Source: JAJYTI01 sp035302145
GTDB taxonomy: Bacteria; Bacteroidota; Bacteroidia; Flavobacteriales; Flavobacteriaceae
Direction of reading: 5' to 3'
Length of the DNA stretch: 9,302 nt
NCBI GenBank assembly: GCA_035302145.1
Contig: DATGSX010000069.1
Span: 1-9,302, forward strand
The position numbers and the translations under genes are program-made. This document shows positions 1 to 5,709 of the stretch, piece by piece. The notes under the pieces were generated by a model, which was not told the origin of the DNA, did not search any database, and worked only from the letters and a program-made list of their open reading frames with translations. Each line of letters begins with the position of its first letter. Position 1 is the first letter of the stretch.

Positions 1-77
1 GTTTGACGTTCTTTGATAGCTTCAAGAACTACTTGAGTTTTAAATTTTGCGGTGAATTTTCTTCTTGTTCTTTTCAT
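1..77 (-). CDS. IS3-family transposase OrfA, N-terminal fragment (cut by window edge)
   Basis: Reading the minus strand from an ATG at 77-75 gives 25 codons that begin MKRTRRKFTAKFKTQVVLEA and continue with IKERQ before the window ends. A basic start followed by a K/R-F-(S/T)-x-x-F-K-x-x-V-x-LEA(I/L) pattern is typical of the helix-turn-helix OrfA (transposase_8 type) of IS3-family insertion sequences. OrfA binds the element's ends; the catalytic DDE protein OrfB is normally made by frameshifting and would lie to the left, outside the window. I could not find a convincing terminal inverted repeat to the right of the start, so the right boundary of the element is unknown. Whether the element is intact or a remnant cannot be judged from 25 codons. 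Confidence 0.75.
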   Translation of the reverse strand, partial: MKRTRRKFTAKFKTQVVLEAIKERQ

Positions 78-322
78 AGGGTTAAATTTACATGTTTATT
101 TTAAACTTAACCTCTGGATCGAATTTCGGGGAGTATTATAGTGTTTAGTTTGCATCAAATTTCTTCAATTATTATTCATTAATCTCGATAAAAGTTCTGT
201 GTTTAGCAGAATGTTAAATAACTTAATGCAAAAAGCAATCATAATTTTAACAATGAAACGAAGGTATAATTACTATATTTATTTTGCTTAAATTAATTGG
301 GGAGTTAATCGAAGCAGTTTTA
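78..322. other. Intergenic stretch without a convincing gene
   Basis: This AT-rich stretch must contain the end of the insertion sequence if the element is complete, plus its flank. The longest ATG reading frame on the plus strand (211-291) gives 26 lysine-, tyrosine- and isoleucine-rich residues unlike any family I know. A hydrophobic frame without an ATG runs from 257 to a TGA at 365-367. I see no tRNA, no clear TG...CA IS terminus and no target duplication. The motif GGGGAGT occurs twice (128-134 and 299-305), which is probably chance. Confidence 0.5.
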
Positions 323-356
323 AAAGGGCTACTTGTGTTTATACCGGTAGCCTTTT
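323..356. terminator. Hairpin upstream of guanine deaminase, possible terminator
   Basis: AAAGGGCTAC (323-332) pairs with GTAGCCTTTT (347-356) over 10 bp, including one G-U pair, around a 14-nt loop. ACTTTTTA follows on the plus strand. It lies just before the guanine deaminase promoter and would insulate that gene from transcription entering from the left. No plus-strand gene that it would terminate is identifiable in the window. Confidence 0.45.
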
Positions 357-367
357 ACTTTTTATGA

Positions 368-397
368 TTGATTTATTTTTTTGAATCAGTATGTTTG
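368..397 (+). promoter_or_regulatory. Predicted Bacteroidota-type promoter of the guanine deaminase gene
   Basis: TTG at 368-370 and TATGTTTG at 390-397 are separated by 19 nt. This matches the Bacteroidota -33/-7 consensus (TTG, then TAnnTTTG). Transcription should begin near 401, leaving about 25 nt of leader before the ATG at 426. This argues against the upstream in-frame TTG at 381, which lies inside the promoter. Confidence 0.65.
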
Positions 398-425
398 TAG
401 CCAATCTAATGTTTTAAAAAATATC

Positions 426-1742
426 ATGTTACAGCTTTTTCGTGCTTCTATACTTCATTTTTTAGATGATCCTTCAGAGACTACTTCAACCTCTACATGT
501 TATGCTTATTGGGAAGATGGTTTACTAGTAGTGGAAGATGGTAAAATCAAGGCAGTAGGAGACTATTCAGACCTGATCGGGGAGTATAAAGGTTCCAAAA
601 TCACGGTTTATAGCGGTAAGCTCTTAATGCCAGGGTTTATAGATACGCATATTCACTTTCCACAAACAGAAATGATCGCATCATACGGAGCAGAATTATT
701 AGATTGGCTTAACACCTATACTTTTCCAACCGAACAAAAGTTTGAAGATAAAGAATACGCAGCAAAAATATCGAAAGTATTTTTAAGACAGCTATTGTTA
801 CAAGGTACTACAACAGCTCTAGTATTTGGTTCAGTGCATAAAGCATCGGTAGAAGCTTTTTTTGAAGAAGCTCAGAAACAAAGTTTACGCATGATTGCTG
901 GAAAGGTAATGATGGATAGGAATGCACCAGATTATTTACTGGATACGCCAGAAAGTTCTTATGCAGATTCCAAAGCGCTAATAGAAAAGTGGCATGGAAA
1001 AGGGAGGTTATTATATGCGGTTACTCCTAGATTTGCACCCACCTCAAGTAAGGAGCAACTTGCAAAAGCCAAACAATTATTGAAGGAATATCCTGATGTA
1101 TATTTGCATACGCACTTATCAGAAAATAAAGAGGAGCTAGCATGGGTATCGGAATTATTTCCAGAGGCAGACAATTATCTAGATGTGTATGATAGGGCAG
1201 GTTTGCTACATTCAAAATCCGTCTTTGCGCACAGTATTTACTTGTCAGAATCAGAATGGGAAACCTTACACCATCATGATTGTAGCGTGGCTTTCTGTCC
1301 TACTTCAAACTTATTTTTAGGAAGTGGATTGTTTAATATTCAAGCTGCCGAGAGGCATAAGGTTCGAGTGGGAATGGGAACCGATGTTGGTGCTGGAACA
1401 AGTTTTAGTATTTTAGAAACACTCCAGGAAGCATACAAAGTAAATCAGTTGCGAAAAGCATTTCCAGAAGAAGGCTATGAACAGGAACCGTTAAGTTCAT
1501 TAAAAGCATTTTATTTGGCCACCTTGGGCGGTGCTAAAGCTTTACATTTAGATAATGTAATAGGAAATTTCGAAGAAGGTAAAGAAGCAGACTTTGTAGT
1601 ATTGGACTTAGCTTCGAGTGAACTATTAAAGTTTCGTTTAGCACAATGTAAAACATTAGAAGAGAAGTTATTTGTAATCCAAATGCTTGCTAATGATCGC
1701 ATCGTAACCCAAACCTATATATTAGGACAGCCTGTATTATAA
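426..1742 (+). CDS. guaD: Guanine deaminase
   Basis: The 438-residue product is a zinc amidohydrolase that converts guanine to xanthine and ammonia in the cytoplasm, part of purine salvage and catabolism. Visible signatures are the N-terminal beta segment ending in PGFIDTHIHFPQ (zinc ligands H75 and H77), PRFAP around R202, HTHLSE (H230 ligand, E233 catalytic), FAHS (H269) and GTDVGAG (D320). All expected metal and catalytic residues are present in the order and spacing of the family, and the length is normal. The ATG at 426 is preferred over an in-frame TTG at 381 because a good -33/-7 promoter ends at 397. It is a single-gene unit converging on kdsA; its last codons form one arm of the shared terminator-like hairpin. 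Related amidohydrolases such as chlorohydrolases share the metal motif, but the HFPQ stretch and overall pattern favour guanine deaminase. Confidence 0.9.
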   Translation: MLQLFRASILHFLDDPSETTSTSTCYAYWEDGLLVVEDGKIKAVGDYSDLIGEYKGSKITVYSGKLLMPGFIDTHIHFPQTEMIASYGAELLDWLNTYTFPTEQKFEDKEYAAKISKVFLRQLLLQGTTTALVFGSVHKASVEAFFEEAQKQSLRMIAGKVMMDRNAPDYLLDTPESSYADSKALIEKWHGKGRLLYAVTPRFAPTSSKEQLAKAKQLLKEYPDVYLHTHLSENKEELAWVSELFPEADNYLDVYDRAGLLHSKSVFAHSIYLSESEWETLHHHDCSVAFCPTSNLFLGSGLFNIQAAERHKVRVGMGTDVGAGTSFSILETLQEAYKVNQLRKAFPEEGYEQEPLSSLKAFYLATLGGAKALHLDNVIGNFEEGKEADFVVLDLASSELLKFRLAQCKTLEEKLFVIQMLANDRIVTQTYILGQPVL

Positions 1743-1762
1743 AACCACACAGGCTATCCTAA
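1722..1762. terminator. Terminator-like hairpin between convergent guaD and kdsA
   Basis: TTAGGACAGCCTGT (1722-1735) pairs with ACAGGCTATCCTAA (1749-1762). This is 14 positions with a single C-A mismatch (1728/1756) around a 13-nt loop. The left arm lies inside the last codons of guaD and the stop codon is in the loop. A T run at 1770-1774 follows on the plus strand, slightly distant. The T-tract on the minus side is poor, so termination for kdsA is less certain. Confidence 0.5.
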
Positions 1763-1772
1763 ATAAACATTT

Positions 1773-2591
1773 TTATAAAGAGTTAACTACTTTACGGATA
1801 GCCGTAAGGTTCGTAAGTAACTTTTCTAAATGCTGTAAATCAAGCATATTGGCTCCGTCGCTTTTTGCTGTCGAAGGGTCAAAATGTGTTTCTATAAACA
1901 GTCCGTCTACATTATTTACAACGCCAGCTCTAGCTATAGTTTCAATCATTTCAGGTCTTCCGCCTGTAACTCCACTTGCCTGATTTGGTTGTTGGAGTGA
2001 GTGCGTAACGTCTAATACTGTATTTGCAAAAGATCGCATAACAGGAATACCTCGAAAATCAACGATCATGTCTTGGTAGCCAAACATAGTTCCTCTGTCG
2101 GTAACCATTACTTGATTATTTCCGCTTTCCGTTACTTTCGTAACCGCATGTTTCATGCTTTCAGGACTCATAAACTGTCCTTTCTTTAGATTAATTGTTT
2201 TTCCAGTCTTTGCTGCTGCTACTACTAAATCGGTTTGTCTAACAAGAAAAGCTGGGATTTGCAATACATCTACATACTCCGCAGCAAATGCTGCATCGCT
2301 GCTTTCATGTATATCGGTTACAGTTGGAACGTCGAAGGTTTCCGATACTTTACTTAATATTTTTAAAGCTTTTTCATCACCAATCCCAGTAAAACTATCT
2401 AATCGACTGCGATTGGCTTTTTTAAAGCTGCCTTTAAATATATAAGGTATCTTAAGTTTATCAGTAATACTCACTACCTTCTCTGCTATTCGAAGTGCCA
2501 TTTCTTCGCTTTCTATAGCACATGGGCCAGCTATTAAGAAAAAGTTTTCCGAATCGGTATGCTTTATCTTTGGAATTAAATTCAGTTGCAT
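1773..2591 (-). CDS. kdsA: 3-deoxy-8-phosphooctulonate (KDO-8-P) synthase
   Basis: The 272-residue enzyme condenses phosphoenolpyruvate with arabinose 5-phosphate to give KDO-8-phosphate, the precursor of the inner-core sugar of lipopolysaccharide, in the cytoplasm. It is a TIM-barrel protein of the DAHP/KDO-8-P synthase family. Visible motifs are FLIAGPCAIES (19-28), FKGSFKKANRSR (52-63), VTDIHE (91-96), NLKKGQFMSPE (134-144), TDRGTMFGY (164-172), DVTHSLQQPN (194-203), GGRPE (210-214), IETHFDP (233-239) and SDG (244-246). Cys24, His197, Glu234 and Asp245 are the four ligands of the metal-dependent class; the metal-independent E. coli type has Asn in place of the Cys. The ATG start gives the family's normal length and sits about 20 bp after a -7 promoter element. 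A gram-negative cell envelope follows from its presence. Confidence 0.95.
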   Translation of the reverse strand: MQLNLIPKIKHTDSENFFLIAGPCAIESEEMALRIAEKVVSITDKLKIPYIFKGSFKKANRSRLDSFTGIGDEKALKILSKVSETFDVPTVTDIHESSDAAFAAEYVDVLQIPAFLVRQTDLVVAAAKTGKTINLKKGQFMSPESMKHAVTKVTESGNNQVMVTDRGTMFGYQDMIVDFRGIPVMRSFANTVLDVTHSLQQPNQASGVTGGRPEMIETIARAGVVNNVDGLFIETHFDPSTAKSDGANMLDLQHLEKLLTNLTAIRKVVNSL

Positions 2592-2610
2592 AAGAATTGT
2601 TTTTATAAAG

Positions 2611-2618
2611 CAAAGTTA
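2611..2618 (-). promoter_or_regulatory. Predicted -7 element of kdsA
   Basis: Read on the minus strand this is TAACTTTG, an exact match to TAnnTTTG, 19 bp before the kdsA ATG. The nearest TTG upstream leaves a 24-nt spacer, slightly longer than usual, so the -33 element is uncertain. Confidence 0.5.
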
Positions 2619-2774
2619 CATTAAATCTCCTAACTAATTAAACAATGTAAATTTGGATTTACTATTGTGATTTTCGATGAACTTTAGATTACTGTTAATA
2701 AAGTGTTATTAAATTTATTATAAAGCTCATTTTTTGTATATTTAAGTAATGATAATCTAAAAAAAAATAAAACT

Positions 2775-2945
2775 ATGCGAAGTATTTTATGGTTAATTGC
2801 AGTTGTTGCTATTATAATCTGGGTTCTAGGCTACATAGGAGTAGTCAGTGGAATGGGAGATAGTAATTTAATTCACATTCTTCTAGTTGTTGCAGTTATA
2901 ATAATTCTATACAATATCATTTCAGGCAGAAAACCTTTGAGTTGA
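2775..2945 (+). CDS. Small two-helix membrane protein, lmo0937/DUF5670-like
   Basis: A 56-residue reading frame starts with ATG at 2775 and stops with TGA at 2943-2945. It consists of a hydrophobic helix (about residues 4-24, starting SILWLIAVVAIIIWVLGY), a short polar turn with GMGDSN (26-31), a second helix (about 32-49, IHILLVVAVIIILYNI) and a basic tail SGRKPLS. This is the layout of the small lmo0937-type membrane proteins (DUF5670), which have no established function. The A-rich leader before the ATG, a -7-like TATATTTA at 2737-2744 and a strong terminator just downstream support a real monocistronic gene. It lies alone between kdsA (divergent) and typA. The family assignment is from memory of the pattern, and function is unknown. 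Confidence 0.8.
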   Translation: MRSILWLIAVVAIIIWVLGYIGVVSGMGDSNLIHILLVVAVIIILYNIISGRKPLS

Positions 2946-2968
2946 AAACAACTTATTTTTAAAAATTA

Positions 2969-3008
2969 AAATCCTGTTAAAATATAGCTTTAATAGGATT
3001 TACTTTTT
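2969..3008 (+). terminator. Intrinsic terminator of the small membrane protein gene
   Basis: AAATCCTGTTAAA (2969-2981) pairs with TTTAATAGGATTT (2989-3001). The stem is 13 bp with one G-U pair and a 7-nt loop, and is followed by TTTTT at 3004-3008. It begins 24 nt after the TGA. Confidence 0.75.
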
Positions 3009-3120
3009 AAACTCCTATTCTTTTTAGATCTATACTTGCATAAATGGAAGAGTTTTGAGTCTATCTCAATAAATTTTCAAGTGATTAAGAATACCTAACC
3101 ATAAATTTACTGAGAATGTG

Positions 3121-3128
3121 TACCTTTG
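3121..3128 (+). promoter_or_regulatory. Predicted -7 element of typA
   Basis: TACCTTTG matches TAnnTTTG and lies 24 bp before the typA ATG, giving a predicted leader of about 20 nt. No clear TTG -33 element is seen at the usual distance. Confidence 0.55.
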
Positions 3129-3152
3129 TGCTCTTAAAATTCAAGCAATTAT

Positions 3153-4943
3153 ATGAACATTAAAAATATTGCAATTATTGCACACGTTGACCATGGTAAA
3201 ACAACTTTGGTTGATAAGATTATTCATCATAGTGTTGACGTAGATCAAGATGACGAAGGTACCCTGATTTTGGATAATGAAGATTTAGAAAGAGAGCGTG
3301 GAATTACCATTACGTCTAAGAACGTTTCTATAGTTTACAAAGATACAAAGATCAATATAATCGACACCCCTGGTCACGCCGATTTTGGAGGTGAAGTAGA
3401 GCGGGTTCTAAATATGGTTGATGGCGTGTTATTATTGGTAGATGCATCAGAAGGACCTATGCCACAAACAAGGTTTGTCCTTCAAAAAGCTATTGAGTTA
3501 GGTAAAAAACCATGTGTTGTAGTCAATAAGGTAGATAAAGAAAACCGTAGGCCAGATGAAGTGCATGAAGCTGTTTTTGATTTGATGTTTGAACTAGGAG
3601 CAGAGGAATGGCAGTTAGACTTCCCAATTGTATTCGGTTCAGCTAGAGATGGTTGGATGAGTGAGGATTGGAAAAAACCAACCGATTCACTCGAACCATT
3701 ATTAGACATGGTGTTAGAGCATATTCCATCACTTGAGATCGAAGAGGGTAACACACAAATGCTTATTACCTCACTAGATTTCTCATCCTATACAGGGCGT
3801 ATAGCCATAGGCCGTCTTACTAGAGGAAAACTTGTTGAGAATCAACCGATTTCTTTAGTAAAAGGAGATGGTGATATTCATAAGTATAAAGTAAAAGATC
3901 TTTATGTTTTTGAAGGGATAGCAAGAAAGAAGGTTAAGGAAATTGAAACGGGTGATATCTGTGCTATAGTAGGACTTGAAGGATTTGATATTGGTGATAC
4001 TATTGCCGATGCAGAAAATCCAGAAGCTCTTCCAACTATTGCTATTGACGAACCAACTATGAGTATGTTGTTTACCATTAACGATTCACCATTTTTTGGA
4101 CAAGATGGAAAATACGTTACTTCACGACATATTAAAGAACGTCTAGAAAAGGAGTTAGAAAAAAATCTAGCTTTACGCGTGAAAAGTACCGATACCGCCG
4201 ATAAGTTTATGGTATTCGGTCGTGGGGTTATGCACCTGTCTGTTTTAATAGAAACTATGCGTAGAGAAGGTTACGAGCTGCAAATAGGCCAACCTCAGGT
4301 AATCGTGAAAGAAATCGATGGTGTGCAGTGTGAGCCTATAGAAGAGTTAACTATCGACGTACCATCGGATTTGAGTGGAAGAGCCATTGAGCTAGTCTCC
4401 CTAAAGAAAGGAGAAATGCAAAGCATGGAAACCCGTGGTGAGCGTACTATTTGTACGTTTATTATTCCATCTCGAGGAATTATAGGATTACGTACACAAA
4501 TAATTACCGCAACAGCTGGTCAAGCTATTATGACGCATAGATTTATAGAGTACCAACCAATGAAAGGTGGGATTCCAGAGCGCATAAATGGTAGTATGAT
4601 ATCTATGGAGAATGGAACCGCTATACCTTACTCAATCGATAAACTTCAGGAAAGAGGGAAGTTCTTTGTAGATCCTGGCGAAGAAATTTATGAAGGCCAA
4701 GTAGTTGGCGAGAATTCTAGAAATGAAGATATGGTAGTAAATATTACCAGAACGAAAAAAATGACCAACGTACGCGCATCAGGAACCGATGATAAAGCAC
4801 GTATTGTACCAGCCATAAAATTTTCCTTGGAAGAGGCTTTAGAATATATCCAAAAAGATGAATATGTGGAGGTAACGCCAAACCACCTACGCATTAGAAA
4901 AATATATTTAAAAGAACACGACAGAAAACGCTATAGTAATTAA
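3153..4943 (+). CDS. typA: Translational GTPase TypA/BipA
   Basis: The 596-residue protein is a ribosome-associated GTPase of the EF-G/LepA superfamily that acts in 50S subunit assembly and in stress or low-temperature growth in the cytoplasm. Motifs in order are G1 AHVDHGKT (10-17), the switch I segment RERGITI (47-53), G3 DTPGH (71-75), G4 NKVD (125-128) and G5 GSAR (162-165). The beta-barrel domain II, the EF-G-like domains and the characteristic TypA C-terminal domain follow, including the SRGIIGLR segment and a conserved stretch after PMKGGIPER. Length and order match full-length TypA, with no sign of truncation. The ATG at 3153 starts directly at the conserved N-terminus (NIKNIAIIAHVDHGKT). 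It has its own -7 element and ends at a strong bidirectional terminator, so it is monocistronic. Confidence 0.96.
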   Translation: MNIKNIAIIAHVDHGKTTLVDKIIHHSVDVDQDDEGTLILDNEDLERERGITITSKNVSIVYKDTKINIIDTPGHADFGGEVERVLNMVDGVLLLVDASEGPMPQTRFVLQKAIELGKKPCVVVNKVDKENRRPDEVHEAVFDLMFELGAEEWQLDFPIVFGSARDGWMSEDWKKPTDSLEPLLDMVLEHIPSLEIEEGNTQMLITSLDFSSYTGRIAIGRLTRGKLVENQPISLVKGDGDIHKYKVKDLYVFEGIARKKVKEIETGDICAIVGLEGFDIGDTIADAENPEALPTIAIDEPTMSMLFTINDSPFFGQDGKYVTSRHIKERLEKELEKNLALRVKSTDTADKFMVFGRGVMHLSVLIETMRREGYELQIGQPQVIVKEIDGVQCEPIEELTIDVPSDLSGRAIELVSLKKGEMQSMETRGERTICTFIIPSRGIIGLRTQIITATAGQAIMTHRFIEYQPMKGGIPERINGSMISMENGTAIPYSIDKLQERGKFFVDPGEEIYEGQVVGENSRNEDMVVNITRTKKMTNVRASGTDDKARIVPAIKFSLEEALEYIQKDEYVEVTPNHLRIRKIYLKEHDRKRYSN

Positions 4944-4960
4944 GAACTAAAGCAATACTA

Positions 4961-4996
4961 AATAAAACAGCCGAGCAAAAGCTCGGCTGTTTTATT
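4961..4996. terminator. Perfect bidirectional terminator shared by typA and the Rrf2 gene
   Basis: AATAAAACAGCCGAGC (4961-4976) and GCTCGGCTGTTTTATT (4981-4996) form a perfect 16-bp stem with an AAAA loop. There is a GC-rich core at the loop end and A/T tracts on both outer sides, so it can end transcription in either direction. It lies 17 nt after the typA stop and 26 nt after the Rrf2 stop. Confidence 0.9.
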
Positions 4997-5022
4997 ATAA
5001 ACGGTTTGTTTTTTATGAAAAT

Positions 5023-5454
5023 CTACTTCTTAGACTCTGTTAGTTCCTTAGGAATATTATGGAGTAGATCAATTACTTTAATTTTTCTAAACTTATTAGT
5101 AATAGCATCCTTCTCTCTAATGAGTAGGAAATGAATTGGGCAAGGGCTTTCACTATTACAAGCCTCAAATCGTAATAAACAATTAGAGAAGAAATCCTCT
5201 CCTTCTAGCTGCTTAACTATATCCATTATGCTTGTTTGCATTTGTTTCTCTGTAAGAAAAAAACCCCCATACGGCCCTTTTTTAGAGGATAAAAAACCTT
5301 CTCTGGTGAGGCTTTGTAAAATCTTAGATAAAAAAGCTTGCGGGATATCGTGACGCTCCGCGATTTCTCCCACTTTTGTTTTCTTACCCTTCACACTATT
5401 TTCCATAATGTGACTAAGTCCCGTAATAGCGTATTTTGAATTGTTTGCTAACAT
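5023..5454 (-). CDS. Rrf2-family Fe-S transcriptional regulator, IscR/NsrR-like
   Basis: The 143-residue protein has the Rrf2 architecture. An N-terminal winged helix begins MLANNSKYAITGL, its recognition segment includes IPQAFLSKILQSLTREGFL (37-55), the wing is KKGPYGGFFL (58-67), and a dimerisation helix follows. Cys92, Cys99 and Cys105 form C-X6-C-X5-C, close to the C-X5-C-X5-C cluster motif of IscR and NsrR. His108 is spaced from the last Cys like the fourth IscR ligand. It therefore probably binds an iron-sulfur cluster and senses NO, oxygen or cluster status. I chose the ATG at 5454; an in-frame TTG at 5469 would add five residues but lies in a promoter-like TACCTTTA. The gene is divergent from the cytochrome c-nosZ run, which makes it the likely local regulator. 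NsrR versus IscR subtype cannot be decided from sequence alone. Confidence 0.85.
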   Translation of the reverse strand: MLANNSKYAITGLSHIMENSVKGKKTKVGEIAERHDIPQAFLSKILQSLTREGFLSSKKGPYGGFFLTEKQMQTSIMDIVKQLEGEDFFSNCLLRFEACNSESPCPIHFLLIREKDAITNKFRKIKVIDLLHNIPKELTESKK

Positions 5455-5458
5455 GCGA

Positions 5459-5466
5459 TAAAGGTA
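5459..5466 (-). promoter_or_regulatory. Possible -7 element of the Rrf2 gene
   Basis: The minus strand reads TACCTTTA, one base off TAnnTTTG, only 4 bp before the chosen ATG. If used, the transcript would have almost no leader. No clear -33 element is visible. Confidence 0.3.
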
Positions 5467-5530
5467 CAAAAGAATAATATATTAGAATATATCTATCGGG
5501 TAGGAAGTTTTAAATAAAAGTCGTCAAGAC

Positions 5531-5544
5531 ATGATTCTTATCAT
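5531..5544. promoter_or_regulatory. FNR/CRP-type palindrome, site I
   Basis: ATGAT-TCTT-ATCAT is a perfect 5+4+5 inverted repeat containing TGAT-N4-ATCA, the core of the FNR-type consensus TTGAT-N4-ATCAA. Its centre lies about 83 bp upstream of the Rrf2 ATG and about 144 bp upstream of the predicted cytochrome c transcription start. It could serve either divergent gene. Confidence 0.5.
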
Positions 5545-5611
5545 ATTCATCACATACTTTATATCCTAGTTTTACAATAAATAACAAGTGGAAAATGGCT
5601 GTCAACTCTAT

Positions 5612-5633
5612 TTAAGATTAAAAAGTCTTAATC
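5612..5633. repeat. Nested inverted repeats in the nos control region
   Basis: TTAAGA (5612-5617) and TCTTAA (5626-5631) are inverted over an 8-nt spacer. GATTAA (5616-5621) and TTAATC (5628-5633) are inverted over 6 nt in the same segment. They directly abut FNR-type site II. The short AT-rich arms could arise by chance, but their position makes them a candidate operator. Confidence 0.35.
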
Positions 5634-5634
5634 C

Positions 5635-5646
5635 TGATATTTATCA
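5635..5646. promoter_or_regulatory. FNR/CRP-type palindrome, site II, at activator position
   Basis: TGAT-ATTT-ATCA is a perfect inverted repeat of the FNR-type core. Its centre (5640.5) is about 41 bp before the predicted transcription start of the cytochrome c gene, near 5681. That is the classical distance for a class II activator contacting RNA polymerase. Site I has the same core about 103 bp away. Confidence 0.6.
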
Positions 5647-5649
5647 TAG

Positions 5650-5677
5650 TTGTTGGATTCTAGATGCCATACATTTG
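5650..5677 (+). promoter_or_regulatory. Predicted promoter of the cytochrome c-nosZ run
   Basis: TTG (5650-5652) and TACATTTG (5670-5677) are separated by 17 nt and match the Bacteroidota -33/-7 pattern. Transcription should start near 5681, about 29 nt before the ATG at 5710. A 7-bp inverted repeat with a 4-nt spacer overlaps the -7 element and start point. Confidence 0.6.
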
Positions 5678-5691
5678 TTACCAATAACAAA
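5674..5691. promoter_or_regulatory. Candidate operator palindrome over the -7 element
   Basis: TTTGTTA-CCAA-TAACAAA is a perfect 7+4+7 inverted repeat covering the end of the -7 element and the predicted transcription start. A dimeric repressor bound here would block initiation. The adjacent Rrf2 regulator is the natural candidate, but the sequence does not closely match a published IscR or NsrR site that I know. Confidence 0.4.
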
Positions 5692-5709
5692 CCGAAACAA
5701 TTTATTACT

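Noticed and set aside
211..291. ATG reading frame of 26 codons on the plus strand in the left intergenic region
   Set aside because: Low-complexity Lys/Tyr/Ile composition, no promoter element at a suitable distance, and no resemblance to a known family.
128..305. Repeated GGGGAGT motif as possible insertion sequence end or target repeat
   Set aside because: Seven bases only, direct orientation, and no TG/CA terminus next to either copy.
381..425. TTG-initiated N-terminal extension of guanine deaminase
   Set aside because: It overlaps the -7 element TATGTTTG, and the family alignment begins after the ATG at 426.
959..1215. Minus-strand open frames inside guanine deaminase, and similar ones inside kdsA, typA and nosZ
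   Set aside because: They are antisense shadows of well-supported genes, with no family motif or promoter of their own.
5455..5469. TTG-initiated five-residue extension of the Rrf2 regulator
   Set aside because: Rrf2 proteins typically begin right before the (S/K)KYA segment, and the extension lies in a promoter-like sequence.
5650..5709. TTG-initiated 20-residue extension of the cytochrome c
   Set aside because: It runs through the predicted -33/-7 promoter and would bury the lipoprotein signal peptide.
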